A stretch of DNA of 64,000 nucleotides from Epiperipatus broadwayi (GCA_028023455.1 JAQFVV010000029.1:10708644-10772643), one strand, 5' to 3'; shown: positions 1-11,849, counted from the stretch's first letter. Made by a program: numbers and translations. The notes: generated by a model from the letters alone, not told the origin.

Positions 1-165
1 CCTATTCATCCAATATCCCCAGACTAGTTTTTAGCTTATGGCTACCATATATTGATTACTATAGCTTACACCAAGTGGTACTATTATGTAGAGAGAGTGA
101 CTACTATTTTAATAGCTTGTGTAAAAAAATAATTGATGATCACATGATGTTTTAATGGTTTAATA
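1..165 (-). mobile_element. Family C hammerhead foldback element, left-truncated by window edge
   Basis: Positions 1-46 match, on the minus strand, the 3' half of the family C ribozyme: a stem II hairpin with loop CATAA, then AAAA where GAAA is expected, then ACTAGTC and TGGGGATATTGGAT. The 5' half of the ribozyme is missing. From about 47 to 165 the sequence matches the opposite arm of the family (attgattact, a decayed gagagtg segment and gatcacatgatgttt), in inverted orientation. This is the usual 5' inverted segment of family C. The copy is decayed and non-functional as a ribozyme. Confidence 0.6.
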
Positions 166-452
166 CTAAACCTAGCCCAAAGATGTTGGCTACTATAGTT
201 ATAAAAAATCCAAAGACATCAAAATATATAGATACTGAATTAGGTTCATATCTGTATGACTACAAGGCAAATTGCTTGGAATGAAAGTATTGTGTTTTCA
301 ATTTGGGTTCATTGCTTTACAGTTGACTAAATAGATAAAAGGTAGTTGCTGGATATAGGAATTAGATCCAAAAATCTCAGATCCAAGATTTCTCACTGAT
401 GATATTCATAATTTAGAAATTAGTCTAGAATATTGGATAAATGGATAGTAGA

Positions 453-745
453 TAAAGCAAAACTCTCCATACAGTATCACCACCCTGTGCCAACCAGAGT
501 AATCAATAAATGCCAGAAGGCATGTGCATAAAATCCCTATCTAATGCCTACTCATCCAATATCCCCAGCCTAGTTTCTGGCTTGTGGCCATCATCAGTGA
601 GGAGCTTTGGATAGGGATTTTATGCACACTTCTGGCATTCATTGATTACTCTGGTTGGCACAGGGTGGCGATACTGTATGGAGAGTTTTGCTTTGTTTAT
701 AAACAATTATGTGCTAGTATAAGATAGTGATCATGTGATGTTTGA
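453..745 (-). mobile_element. Family C hammerhead foldback element
   Basis: A long inverted repeat. The left arm begins gcaaaactctccatacagta near 454 and the right arm ends tactgtatggagagttttgc near 697. The arms match over about 75 bp each and share the change that gives aaccagagt/actctggtt. The loop holds a minus-strand hammerhead (554-612). The right side continues into the family terminus gatcatgtgatgttt. Flanks share agtagata on both sides (near 446-453 and 757-764), a possible short target duplication. I infer a non-autonomous retroelement rather than a DNA transposon from the ribozyme and from better-preserved copies elsewhere in the window. Confidence 0.75.
554..612 (-). ncRNA. Type I hammerhead ribozyme, family C, cleavage site mutated
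   Basis: Minus-strand reading gives stem I strand ATCCAAAGCTCCTCA, core CTGATGA, stem II TGGC-CACAA-GCCA (4 bp, fully paired), core GAAA, then CTAG and the 3' stem I strand TGGGGATATTGGAT. TCCTCA pairs with TGGGGA (one G-U) and ATCCAA with TTGGAT. The base that should be T before the cleavage C is G here (TAGGC instead of TAGTC), so the NUH rule is broken and the copy should not cleave. It is the best example in the window of the paired family C stem II. Confidence 0.8.
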
Positions 746-757
746 TGGTTTAGACAG

Positions 758-860
758 TAGATAGAGATTTAAATGCACAAACAATCTGGCATCTATTGAT
801 TACTATAGTTTGCACTAAGTGACACAAGCATATGGAGAGAATTGCTACTCTTTATTTAGT
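758..860 (+). mobile_element. Family C fragment, decayed
   Basis: Contains decayed matches to the right arm of family C: atgcacaaacaatctggcat, attgattactatagtttgca and atggagagaattgct. No ribozyme is retained. It lies directly after the element ending near 745. Confidence 0.5.
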
Positions 861-1715
861 CTAACTATTCTCATATTTAAAGAGTTATGTATAAAGTGTG
901 GTGTTATCAGAAATATTTCAAAATTATGTGTGGATATTTATTAGTATTTATTTATATGTACTGATATCTATATATTTCACAGTCAGATTTATTCGTATGT
1001 GCTAACATTAATAAAATAATATTTGAACCAGACAATTTACAATAAGATTATTATCATTTAAAATTTTAGAATAAATTACTATATCTATATTAACATATTT
1101 AATTCACTAGTACTTAAATATATTTACATAGTTTGATAAAGACACTAAACAAGGACTTGTATTTTTTTAATATATATATTTTTCATGAAATCATTACTTT
1201 AACCTAAAGTATATTTATTTTTACTTAGTTTATTTAAATTGTTTGTTTTAAATGCTGCTTAATTTGCTTTTATTTATATCTCAGATGGAAGATGCAAAAT
1301 TTAGCATTTTGAATTTTTTTGTCTATGAACTGAAACAAAGCAAGATATACGCTTTGGATACAAATTTTTACAAACTGATTTAAAATTGTATGTGTAACTA
1401 ATTATTTATGAAAGTCAACGAAAGATTCAAATATTGCATTTTATTTTTATTAGAATATATCTAAATATAATGTTAAAACTAAAAGTTTAGTTAAATATAA
1501 AGACTCAAATTAGATAATGAAAATTCAGTTAGTTTAACTTCTTTATTTCTTTTAAAAGAATCTAAACAAACCATATCATTTAAAACAATTTTAATTAATA
1601 ATATAAATTCAGATTACATATATCATAAAATGACAATTACTAGCCAATGATAAAATTAAGTATTCAAAATGATTGATATCATAAGTTAAATCTTTGTTTG
1701 ATATTTACTTAACTA
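861..1715. other. AT-rich stretch, nothing recognised
   Basis: Highly A+T-rich sequence with scattered stops in all frames. I see no coding region, RNA gene or repeat shared with the rest of the window. Confidence 0.6.
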
Positions 1716-2025
1716 TGAATGCTTAATTTTAGCAAGAGAGATCTCTACAAATCATAACGCGAGATTCGACTTTATAAAGATAAGAGGGACCCTCTTATCT
1801 CTAATCTATTTTTCTTAATTATATAGGCAAATTTAAAGCATTTTGATTTGGGAGCATGAAGCTAATAAATTCTTCACTGATTAAGTCCACTATTTCTATT
1901 AAACATTAACATTCACGAAATATTTCGATTTACAACGAGTCAATAAGAGAGTCCCTCTTATCTTTATAAAGTCGAATCTCGCGTTATGATTTGTAGAGGT
2001 CTCTCTTTATAAAATTAAGCATTCA
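1716..2025. mobile_element. MITE-like element with about 82-bp terminal inverted repeats
   Basis: Positions 1716-1797 and 1944-2025 are near-perfect reverse complements. They run from TGAATGCTTAATTTTA through ctctacaaatcataacgcga and actttataaagataagaggg to the inner end. The 146-bp centre has no coding capacity. The size (310 bp) and long TIRs fit a non-autonomous DNA transposon or a foldback element. No convincing target duplication is seen, so the superfamily is not assigned. Confidence 0.75.
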
Positions 2026-2394
2026 AGGCGCATGCATTAAGGTTTTAGCCTTATATAAGTATTACGTGCTGACATCGCGCTTAATAAGAATTAATATTTA
2101 ATATGAATGATTAGTTCAGTGAGTCCTGTTTTTATGTAATAGTTTTGTTATTAGTTTATATATTTAATAAAAGGATGAAAACTTTATAATAAAAGATGGC
2201 TTAATGACACAGCAAATAGTTGAATAAGTTTGATATATAGATATTACTTCCTAATTTTGCATTTTTAAAGGCAAGTTTTTATCCAGGTTTCCCTTAAGAT
2301 AAAAAATTGTATTTTTATCACTTTTAGTTAATACTTATTACTTCAAATATAAGCTGCATTTTTTAGTCAAATTTTGGAGCTGTAAAAGTGGGGT
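2026..2394. other. AT-rich stretch, nothing recognised
   Basis: No reading frame or repeat recognised. Confidence 0.5.
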
Positions 2395-2790
2395 ATATCT
2401 TAAATTTAAAGCAAACATTTTAACATCTTATTTCTGCCAATCTCACATTCCCAATGCTCTATGCATGCACATAGTATTATGATTGTTGATAGCAGTTTAT
2501 TCATGATTCACACTTTTCTGAGTTAATTCAGTTGCTGTTTGTTAGTAGCTGTGTAGATCACATCTTATCTGGCCATCTTTTAATTTTGATTTTTTTTTAT
2601 TACCCACACTAATTTAAAGAGAATACTTTAACATCTTATTTCTGTTAGTCTCACACTCCCCAACAATTATGTCTTTTCTTTATATTCTACACATGTATAT
2701 AGTATTACGATCATTGATAGTAGCTGTGTAGAATTGCATGGTATCTGGTTGTATTTTAATTTTGAGTTTTTTTATTACCCATACTCACTA
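2395..2790. repeat. Imperfect tandem duplication, period about 220 bp
   Basis: Two diverged copies in direct order share taacatcttatttctg, tctcacatt/tctcacact, atagtatta, gtagctgtgtaga, ttttaattttga and tattaccca. The first copy runs to about 2610 and the second to about 2790. There is no coding capacity. Confidence 0.7.
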
Positions 2791-3450
2791 ATGATGGAAA
2801 AATGGATTCCTTATGATGCTAAATTCAAAAGAAAAGTCATATTTGTACCTATTTAAGTAAATAAAAATATTTCTTATTTTTCAATACGGTACCTATTATA
2901 AAATCATTTTTAGACACCCCCCCCCCCAATTTTCCAAGTTTAAAACCTTATTGCAGCTTAAATTTGGGGGTGGCTTATATTCAAAGTAACATGATAATAT
3001 TCAAGGATTGAAAAGTGATTTCTTGGATATTTTAAATGAATAAAAAAAGTTTCTTACACAACAACAACAACAAAATGAAATATTTCTTGTAATAACTTAT
3101 TTTTAAGAATCTATTAAAACCAAGAAACGATAAAATTAATTAATATTCTGTCATTACTATGATAGAAATTACTATTTTATTTTGTAATTTTAAAATTATT
3201 GATCATTTATAAAATAATTGTCTCTACATTGTGTATAATGTACACATACTCTTTTATCTCCTACAGGTATCAAAGTAAATAAACATAGATTATAGAGTAA
3301 GAAAGCCAAAAACATAATTAATACATTTTAACCAATCAATTATTTATTGGTTATCATAAATATTAACATGAATATAGATTCAAAATATGAATGTACATAA
3401 TTGTTATATTCTCTTGGATACATTTTGCCTTTTTTAATTTTATATCTTAT
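2791..3450. other. AT-rich stretch with a C11 homopolymer
   Basis: No gene seen. It holds an uninterrupted run of 11 C at 2917-2927 in otherwise AT-rich DNA, followed about 40 bp later by ttgggggtgg. Confidence 0.6.
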
Positions 3451-3474
3451 TTATTGTATATATGTGTGGGAGAT

Positions 3475-3535
3475 GATAATCTGGACCAACTGATGATTGC
3501 TGGTTTAGCATGAAATACGTATATTGGTGATTATT
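3475..3535 (+). ncRNA. Type I hammerhead ribozyme, family B, complete core
   Basis: Stem I outer ATAATC (3476-3481) pairs with GATTAT (3529-3534); stem I inner CCAA (3486-3489) pairs with TTGG (3524-3527). Core CTGATGA is 3490-3496, stem II is TGCTG-GTT-TAGCA, and GAAA is 3512-3515. Stem III is only the palindrome ATACGTAT (3515-3522), which can pair with a second copy. Predicted cleavage follows A3523 (triplet ATA, allowed by the NUH rule). The pair closing stem II next to the core is U-U, which may weaken activity. Family knowledge: minimal-stem-III hammerheads of Penelope-like elements and retrozymes are thought to act as dimers. Confidence 0.85.
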
Positions 3536-3947
3536 TATCTTTTCAGCATATATGTGCTTGAGTGTATCAGTGTTATTAGATAGAGTGGAGAGTGATGGGT
3601 CATCTGAAAGTCTGTGCTTATATACCCTATATTACATATATAGACACAGGTATATAATAAGCTTGTGTTTCAGTTATTATATTGTGAAGATGTCTGCCCA
3701 TAACTTGCATATGTATTAAATGGATTATGTCCTGTACATGTGGGGTTCAGATTGACTTTAGGTCAACATGGGTGTGACAAGAATCTCAGCCTCAGGGTGG
3801 CCTTTGAGCATTCCATCATCAGATTTTCAATTGGATGGATGGTTAAAGAGTTGGAGTGTGTAGTAGATTGGAGCCTGTTCATTAAAGTATGAAGATTGTC
3901 TATCTTAATATATATCTGAGCACTTATAGTATATATGTGTGGGAGAT

Positions 3948-4008
3948 GATAATCTGGACCAACTGATGATTGCTGGTTTAGCATGGAATACAAATATTGG
4001 TGATTATT
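3948..4008 (+). ncRNA. Hammerhead ribozyme, family B, second tandem copy, core mutated
   Basis: Same layout as the copy 473 bp upstream, with CTGATGA at 3963-3969, stem I ATAATC/GATTAT and CCAA/TTGG intact. The GAAA box reads GGAA, and the stem III palindrome has become TACAAA. It should be inactive as it stands. Confidence 0.8.
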
Positions 4009-4131
4009 TATCTTTTCAGCATATGTGTGCTTGAGTGTATCAGTGTTATTAGATAGAGTGGAGAGTGATGGGTCATCTGAAAGTCTGTGCTCATATACCC
4101 TATATTACTTATTTAAAAATATAAAAACAGA

Positions 4132-4310
4132 CAAAACTCTCCATACAGTAGTGCCACTTAGTGCTAACCAGAGTAATCAATGGATGCCAGAAGGCTTGTG
4201 CATAAAATCCCTATCTAGTGCCCACTCATCCAGTATCCCCAGACTAGTTTCTGGCTTGTAGTCTTCGTCACTGAGGAGCTTTGGATATGAGAGCATTAAA
4301 ATATACTAAC
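4132..4310 (-). mobile_element. Family C element, 5'-truncated, minus orientation
   Basis: Left end aaaactctccatacagta, then agagtaatcaatggatgcca, aaggcttgtgcataaaatcc and a minus-strand ribozyme. It ends near gagagca, the same body sequence that follows the ribozyme in the copy at 40051-40711. There is no inverted segment here. It abuts the family B element on its left. Confidence 0.75.
4227..4286 (-). ncRNA. Hammerhead ribozyme relic, family C
   Basis: Minus strand keeps stem I (TCCTCA with TGGGGA; ATCCAA with CTGGAT), GAAA, the palindrome ACTAGT and a correct GTC cleavage site. The first core base is changed (GTGACGA instead of CTGACGA) and stem II is disrupted, so activity is unlikely. 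Confidence 0.75.
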
Positions 4311-6779
4311 AAGTTTGAATAGTTATAGCAATTATTATGGCAAGTATTCACAGAGCGAAGAAGTCTAACAAAAGCCTACTATGTTTAATAGCTTTCTGAT
4401 TTTATTATTATCTATTTATGGAAACAATCAATCAACATTCTTGATTTATAATATTATCTCAGGTAGTATATCTTCCTATTTGAAATTGCTTAACAAATGT
4501 TAAAGACTCATATCTGCAATTCTTATTTCTAAATAACCCATGAACTTCAATATAAAATTGTACTCCTCAATCTTATTTTTCTTTGATTATTTTTCTATGA
4601 AATATTTTGAAAATTAGTTATTTATTTGACTGGATAATTTTTTTGCCCATCTGATAATTGTCCAGTGAATCATTATTTTGAAAAAAAAAAAAAAAAAATC
4701 ATGTGGTTTTTATAACTGAAAAACATACAACCAACTTGCTTTTTCTAGAATTTTATAACATATTTGATAATCTCAAATATTTTCTTGTCCTTCCCTCTCC
4801 TTTCTCTTATGTATCCATGTATTTTATCTGATTATCTGGTATCATAGTTAATAAGTTTGCTTCCAACCCTGTGATTTAAGATTTAAACAAATATAAATCA
4901 ATTTTGATGGTATAATTATATCAATATGACATAACCTATCTTTTAACTTGTTTATGGCAGCAACAGAACATTAAAATCTATGAGGAGTTCCCTACCACCC
5001 AAGTCCATTCAAAAAACTAGCAATATATTCAAATTGATTCACCTTCTTAAACTGATAACATCCCAGCTAAAAGTTGTCAAACTTTTTTTTTCCTGTCTCT
5101 GGATGATAACGCACATGAGTTTTTTGAACATAAATTAATAAATCAATAACTTTTATAAATTGGATTTAAAACATATGAAAGTGTTTTGATATATATATAC
5201 CTTTTAAAATGAAAAAAATAACAATCAGTTATACTGTAAATATAGAAGGCAAGAAGATAAAATTATTGTTTTGAAGAGCTTTACCATCAAATCTGTACTG
5301 CATCTTAATGCTTGCTTCACAAAGCTGACTACAAATTGCTTCAAAAGTTTAACATAAAAAAGAAAAATGAAATCCAGTACACATGTTTATATAATATCAG
5401 TTTTAATTTTAAATGCCTTAGATTTTCCATCATCAGGGATAATTATGTAGAAGCTGTATAATATATCAATTGACTCAGATACCTTAACTAATCATTATTA
5501 ATATCATGTAAATCGTGCGTTTAATTTTCTTTTTTGTTCTTTTGGCAACTTTGATATCAAAAGACAATATCAAAATATAATTTACTATAAGAACTTGATT
5601 ACATCTTAAAGTATCACATAAGCAGGTTTTATTATGTTACTGTTCTTATTATTTATTTCCATTTTAAAAGAGAGTTTTGGTAATAACATCAATAATAGGC
5701 CAGGGGCATTTGATCAAACAATCCAGTATTAATCAACTAAGATTAGCTATATTATGAATAAAATCTATCCAAGGCTGCAATCAAATTTTCATATACACAA
5801 GATTTGAAAAAATTCAGAAAAAGACATTAGACCAGAATTGTTCTGATCTTCTAAGTTTAGCAACATTTGGATTGTTACTTTTACATGTCAATTTAGCTTG
5901 CGGAGTATTTTGAATAGATCAAATCAATAAGTACAGCTTCTTATTTTATTAAAATCAATAGATGAAAAGCTTACATTTTTGAAGTTCAAAATATTATACT
6001 TCTCCAATATTAATAATCTCCATATCTGTTTTTTTAATTATTCTTGATTCAAAAAAATAATTTACATTTTTAATTCACTATAAATATACAATAAACACAC
6101 ACCTACAGAATGTGCATTATACATGTTTTCAATGTATATTTACAATATGTACACACATTTATAAAAATTTCTGTGTTATAAACACTTTATTATATGGTTA
6201 CTACTAGTCACATATTTCATTTTTCATAATGTGGCTTGTAATCAGGTGTCATGAATATGAAGGACTATTGTAGTAATGATATAAACATACATTAAGTGAA
6301 ATACATTTGGAAACATTTATGATAAAACATATATATTTAAATAATGCTTTAGAAATAACAGCTATTTTATAATCAGATATCATTTTGAATCACCAGCTTT
6401 GCTGAGCTTATCACATGTAAAAATAATGGTATAAAATAATGTTGAATAATAAACAATGGATGATAAAATACTTCATAATATGGTTAACGTTCAAATAGTA
6501 AACTCATCAATAAAAGCATAATTATAATAAACTACAATAAAAAAAAAATCTATTGATGATGCAATGAAATGTAAAAATATTGAAGAAAAATTGAAGATAT
6601 ATAAATAAAAATTATAAATCGTAGAAAAAGTAATTAGAAGAATTAGAATATTAAACAAAGATATTAAATTGCTGACCTAATTAAGGATGTGCTTAAAAAA
6701 AAGTTATAACAATTGATATTTATTAATGATTATATAATGGTAAATGAAAATGTAACAATTTCTTTGCATATAATAGAGA
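4311..6779. other. AT-rich intergenic or intronic stretch
   Basis: No gene, RNA or shared repeat recognised. A run of about 18 A is present near 4680-4698. Reading frames are short and show no protein-like composition. Confidence 0.6.
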
Positions 6780-6929
6780 TATATGCGAGAGATAGTGACC
6801 TGGCCAACTGATGAGTGCTGGTTCAGCACGAAATGCATCTTGGGGGTCATTTGTCTTTTATTATATCTTTATTTATATGAATTTGAGAAGAATTGGGGAA
6901 GTGTGGAGGTGTTTATTATATCTATAAAG
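6780..6929 (+). mobile_element. Family A hammerhead element
   Basis: About 150 bp almost identical to 47783-47930: a hammerhead, then atttgtcttttattatatct, a tatttatatgaatttgag segment, ggggaagtgtgga and a common end at tttattatatctataaag. The segment atttRtctttt directly after stem I also occurs in family B, which suggests shared ancestry. I see no target duplication and no protein. It may be a solo terminal repeat of a Penelope-like element or a short non-autonomous element. Confidence 0.7.
6794..6851 (+). ncRNA. Type I hammerhead ribozyme, family A, complete core
   Basis: Outer stem I AGTGACC (6794-6800) pairs with GGTCATT (6845-6851) with one G-U. Inner stem I CCAA (6804-6807) pairs with TTGG (6840-6843). 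Core CTGATGA is 6808-6814. Stem II GTGCTG-GTT-CAGCAC is a perfect 6-bp hairpin, and GAAA is 6830-6833. Stem III is reduced to the palindrome ATGCAT (6833-6838), and the predicted cleavage is after C6839 (ATC). All core positions match the consensus, so this is the best-formed ribozyme in the window. Confidence 0.88.
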
Positions 6930-8154
6930 ATTATATAAGACTATATTAAAAAATGTCAATATATATTTGTTAACAAATAGATATATACAATTTTGTAATA
7001 GTAAGCAACAAAACCTATATATTAATTCCCATTTACTTTTAATGTTAGAGTATCTTATTCTAATAACAGGTATGGGGCATACTTAGATTTTTGGTAAGAG
7101 TTTATCTATGACTAAAGGGGCCTTCTCATTAAAATATTTTTGCTGTAATGAATAACAATAACATTCTATGATAATGATCACCCCAAGCTTTTTTATCCTA
7201 TTTGTTTTTATGAATTTGAACAATAGAAACCCCCAATAAGGATCTAGAGGGTATAGCATTAATAACTTTGAAGTTAATACATTATCATAATTGAAATTTC
7301 TCTAATCTCCAAATATCTCACCAATATCTGGCATTTTTCTATTTTTAAGATCTTTAAAAAAATAATTTATTGCTCAGGAATTTGTAAAAAGTTTAAGCAT
7401 TAAAATTAACAGAATTGGTCTGTGGTTACTTCTATACCAAACCAAGCACAGCTGTTTCAGTCTAATCAACCTGAATATATCTATACAAATTTAAATGAAT
7501 TGAAGAAAATATTCTTGCATCACTGGACAGAAGATCAAAATACTTTTTTCAACTGTTCAAAATATCATGTAAAAGAATGTCAAGCAATGATTACAATATC
7601 ATCTTCAAATCCATATGTTACTTCCAATGCATTTAATAAAGCTACAAAATAATTAAACTTCTTATCAAACTCCACATTTTGTTTTTTACTAGATCAAGTA
7701 GAAAATTATTTTCTTTTCATCAAATCTGTAACAAGACAATTGTCAGAAGCTAATTGTGATTATTTTTTATAGTAAACCTATGATTAAATCATATCTTTAA
7801 CATAATTCTTAAAATAACTTTCTGTCTTGGTAATATGACAAGCTTGATAATCTAAATTGCCAACATAAGTATTTAATAACTATTGAAATTTATCATAAAT
7901 ACTAGTTTCATTTGATGATAAAATATTAAGTTCCCTAAAAGTATGTTTGAAACAGTATCTTTTTTTTAAAAAAATTATCATTTTAATCTACATTCAGTCC
8001 ATTAATCGACATCTTATGTGCACTTACAACAATAATCTTATTTACATTCTAGTTTGTAAACTATCATATAATCTATAAGATAGCATTGTCTTTAAGTTTT
8101 TTATAATCTTTTTGTGTGTGTGTGTGTTAAATAAAGTGTGTATAATATATAATG
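6930..8154. other. AT-rich stretch, nothing recognised
   Basis: No feature supported. A 76-codon open frame at 7422-7652 has no recognisable motif and I do not call it a gene. Confidence 0.5.
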
Positions 8155-8270
8155 TGTCATTAGTGGTTTAGTGCATTGGTAAATTCTAAAGCTCAATATC
8201 CAATGATCACAAATCCAGTTGTCACTTTATGGACTTGAATTTCTTACACTCTTGTGTAATAAACCATTTG
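8155..8270 (+). repeat. SINE-like repeat, group 3, decayed
   Basis: Weak match to the group best seen at 61905-62015: a start like tagtg-gtttagtgcattggtaaattct, agctcaatatcca, then cttacactcttgtgtaataaac near the 3' end. That end resembles the group tail (ctcctNaNcaataaac). The group looks like an old tRNA-headed SINE. Confidence 0.4.
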
Positions 8271-9174
8271 ATTACTTTTTTATGCCATATGCAAAAATTC
8301 AATAACAACAAACTACTAAAGTTCACAGAGCCAATATTATTATTTATGATAACGTTGAGTCAAATTTTATTGTCTTGTCCAATGCATCCTATTAAAATAT
8401 TAAAAAAAAAATCCTTATTTAATGGTACTGATGCAATAACACTTTTGAATTTACTATTGGAGCATAACTATTGACAAAATGAGGGCAGATAGTACATTAA
8501 GCAAAGCAATTTTTAAAATCATTAGTTTTTCATTGATTCCTGTAGGATTCCAAAGAAAATACCAAGTTAGAAGTCGGAGCACATTCAAAACTGTAGATTC
8601 TCCTTCTATTTTATTGATCTGCCCTTCATAAGAAGAATACTTAATCATCTTAATATTAATTTTGTTATTATACAATATTCTATTTAGAGAAGGATTTTTT
8701 CCTAAAAAGATGAACCCAAAGTAACCAAGCCAACCAATTTAGAGATATGACATTTTAAAACTTTAATGATAAATCGGTGAAGAATTTCATAATATAAACC
8801 TGGAATATTAAAATCAGTGTTTAAAGCAGGAATTTTAACACACACATATGTGTACACAAAATAGCTTTTCAAACCAATAGTTCTTTATATATTTATAAGA
8901 TACTATTTGGGCTAATTACTTCAACATTCTTACGATTGAAGTTTGAGTAGATATAATTTTTTATACAAGTCAGTTCTTGACACAGATTTATTATGTTTCT
9001 AGATTCATTTTAATTTCTCTACTTAGTTTCCTATTGGGTCATAATCAGGGCAAATTATCTACCTCAATTTTCAACAGCCTTTTTTTTTAAAAAAGTGCCA
9101 TGAAATTTGGCACAATTTAGAATTGACCAATTTATTTTGCAGTATTAATTAATAAAAAGAAAATGTGTTGAACA
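8271..9174. other. AT-rich stretch, nothing recognised
   Basis: No coding or RNA feature recognised on either strand. Confidence 0.5.
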
Positions 9175-9185
9175 GTGCTATTATT

Positions 9186-9335
9186 AACACAGAAGCAAAA
9201 CTCTTCATACAGTAGCGCCACTCAGTGCAAGCCAGAGTAATCAATGGATGTACTGAGTGGCGCTACTGTATGGAGAGTTTTGCCTGTGTTAAACAGCTTG
9301 TGTAAACATAAAGAATGGTGATCATGTGATGTTTG
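9186..9335. mobile_element. Family C foldback insertion with 11-bp target duplication, ribozyme lost
   Basis: Arms gcaaaactcttcatacagta...cactcagt (from 9194) and its near-perfect complement (ending about 9282) face each other over a short loop, followed by the family end gatcatgtgatgttt. GTGCTATTATT occurs at 9175-9185 and again at 9336-9346, marking the insertion. The loop that carries the ribozyme in other copies is absent. Confidence 0.75.
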
Positions 9336-9346
9336 GTGCTATTATT

Positions 9347-11849
9347 TATAGGAATTAGTTGAACTTATCTAAACTCTCATTATCTTTAAAATTAATTTGT
9401 GGTAATTATAATGTGAAGTGTAATTGAGAACTTATTTTTAATATTATTTTAATTAAATAAAGTTATTACTGTATTTTAATAACAACAATTAAATCAACTA
9501 CAAAAACTTTAATCATATGATATTTTTATATTGCTGTATTTTTTATTTTTTTATTTTTAAAAAAAGAATAAATCTAAATTAAAATTTGATTTTTTAAAAA
9601 TAAATCGTGTAAACTCCTTTTAAACTAATTCTCATCTGTTTTTGTTTAAGACAGATATAATTTATGAAGATATACATATATACAATTTTAAATATAAGGG
9701 CGAAAATATCGCAAAAGACAACTATTAAAATAGATCATATTCTGCTTGCCACAATATGTCAAAGTATGACATATTAAAATTTAATAGACAAGAAATAAGG
9801 CTTTAAAACTGAAAATATTGCTTTATCTAAAAAAATGTTTATTTGTAGTATATTTGTAACAATTTTCATGTTAACAAATAAATGTTTATATCTTTTTCTG
9901 TAGAATTAAATGTCACGGTCAATGTATATGTGTGTGTTTGTGATTGTCTTGATACATAGCTTACAACGAAACAGTCCAACCTTAAAAAATTAGGTGACAA
10001 GCTGGATTATTTACAAAATGTTTGCTGACTGTTGACATAATTTAGCAACATTGTTTTGTGAACTAACAATTCTTTCTTTTATTATAATATATTGTTATGG
10101 GCTTATCTTAAGCTTAACCTCAATAATAACTTATTCAAACTATAGGGTTTAGACTAGATTCAGAATACAATATGACTGAGCAATGAAACAACCCTAACAT
10201 AAACAAGGAAGATGGAAGCATAATTGTAATTATGTTCAGAACAGTAATTCATGGTTTGGAATTAATCTGACAGTAATGCAGATTGACCAAAATTTTCAGA
10301 AAGCAATCATGCATGTTTATGTTTGTGTTGGGAAGTTTCTAGCAGCAAATAGCATCAGATTTTTCATGTGACTGTGTTATTGGAATTAGTTGTGGTATTC
10401 TTTCACTGCTGGTTGTTATTAGCAACAACTGGGCATTTGCAATCCTGTCAACTATAATGGATGGAAAAATCTATAATCCATTACAAATATATTATTACTG
10501 CAAATAGATGTAGTAAATGTTTTGACATTGGTTGTGTCTCACTTATTAGATGGAAGATATTGTTTCCCAACAGAAAAAATATATTCAGAACACACATGTA
10601 TACGATGATATTAATATAAACTCTAATTTATTTTACTGATTACATTAAATAAATATTAGACTGCAGTCATATGGACAGCATATCAATTATTCTCAGTGTA
10701 TTATTGAAAAGAAGATTTCTTTTATCACTTCCTGATATAACTGGAAGTTATACCATAAGGTTTCAGTAACTTAAACTTACTGATATAACTAACTAATAAT
10801 TAGGGTAGTAAATATGTTATAAATCTAATATCAACTTTGTCGTATTGTATATAAATTATATCTGATAACATATATATTGTATGTAGTATTCACGGCTTTC
10901 CAAATTAAGATATAAGATCACGTGACTAAAGAATGAAAAATTATTGACATCGGAAATTATTGAAACAATATAAATTAAGTTTATATTTTTAAAATTTCAA
11001 AAATTGAATATGAATTCAACTTACCTAATAACTACAGTCTCTTAATAATATAAATTTAAAATTTTAATCTAAATAACAAAATCATTCAAAAGTGTGTCAA
11101 ACAAAATAATAATAATAATAAAAATCTTTAAAATTTTCTACGATATTCAGCTTGAGTGAGTATAAACTTTTCATAGAATTAAGTTATATAATATTTAGAT
11201 ATAACTCTAAACAAAGATTCCACAATGATATTCAAAAGAAACAATTCATTCAGAATTCTAAAGCGAAAATTAAAAACAAAGAATTTATAATTTTTTCAAA
11301 ATAAGATTTTATTCTTTTTAAATTAACCCAATATTTTTATAATCACAGTTTTACGTCTTGATTACGATATCAACAAAAACAACAACAAAAAACTCGTTTA
11401 TCTTGTATTGTTAAATGGCAATAGAAATTGTTCTGATGATCTTAATTAATTTATAAATTGTTCATATAGACGAAATTAACCAACTTATTTATATTTGAGA
11501 TTATTATTAGTACAGGTAAATAAATTAGTTGAATTGTTTTATTGTACGATTAGGTGATTGGAAAGTCATGTGACATTCAAGCATTTGAAATTTTATATCA
11601 AATTAATACAATTTGAACTACAAGTTTCAAACTCTTTACATCTTTAGTACCATCTACTTTAGATAAACACATTAATAATTTTTAGTAATTATTTATTAGA
11701 TCACATCTTATTCCTAACCCAAACATAAACTTCAAATTCAGTTAAAGATTAATATACCTATTTTTTATTACTACACAAACCACATTAATTAACCATTTCT
11801 TCTCTCTTTTTTCTATGCATTTTTTTTTTTTTTTTACATATGCTTAAAG
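9347..11849. other. Long AT-rich stretch
   Basis: No gene recognised. Positions about 10140-10470 are less AT-rich than their surroundings but have no open frame or splice pattern I can defend. Short AAT repeats occur near 11107-11122. Confidence 0.5.

Larger units (their letters stand above)
3451..4112 (+). mobile_element. Family B hammerhead retroelement, about 1.4 tandem units
   Basis: Two hammerheads in the same orientation lie 473 bp apart (core C at 3490 and at 3963), with the full unit between them and about 100 bp of the next unit after the second. The unit body contains ccctatatta, gtgtttcagttatta, gatgtctgcccat, gtcctgtacatg, caacatgggtgtgacaagaa and tatcttaatatatatctgag. A tandem unit of a few hundred bp, each with a type I hammerhead and no protein, is the layout described for animal retrozymes. 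The flanks share cttattta, a possible but low-complexity target duplication. A family C copy follows at once. Confidence 0.8.

Noticed and set aside
3763-3993. Open frames shared between dispersed copies (3763-3993, 16515-16711, 17290-17577, 38648-39102)
   Set aside because: They recur because they lie in family B repeats, appear on either strand relative to the ribozyme, and stop at different points in each copy.
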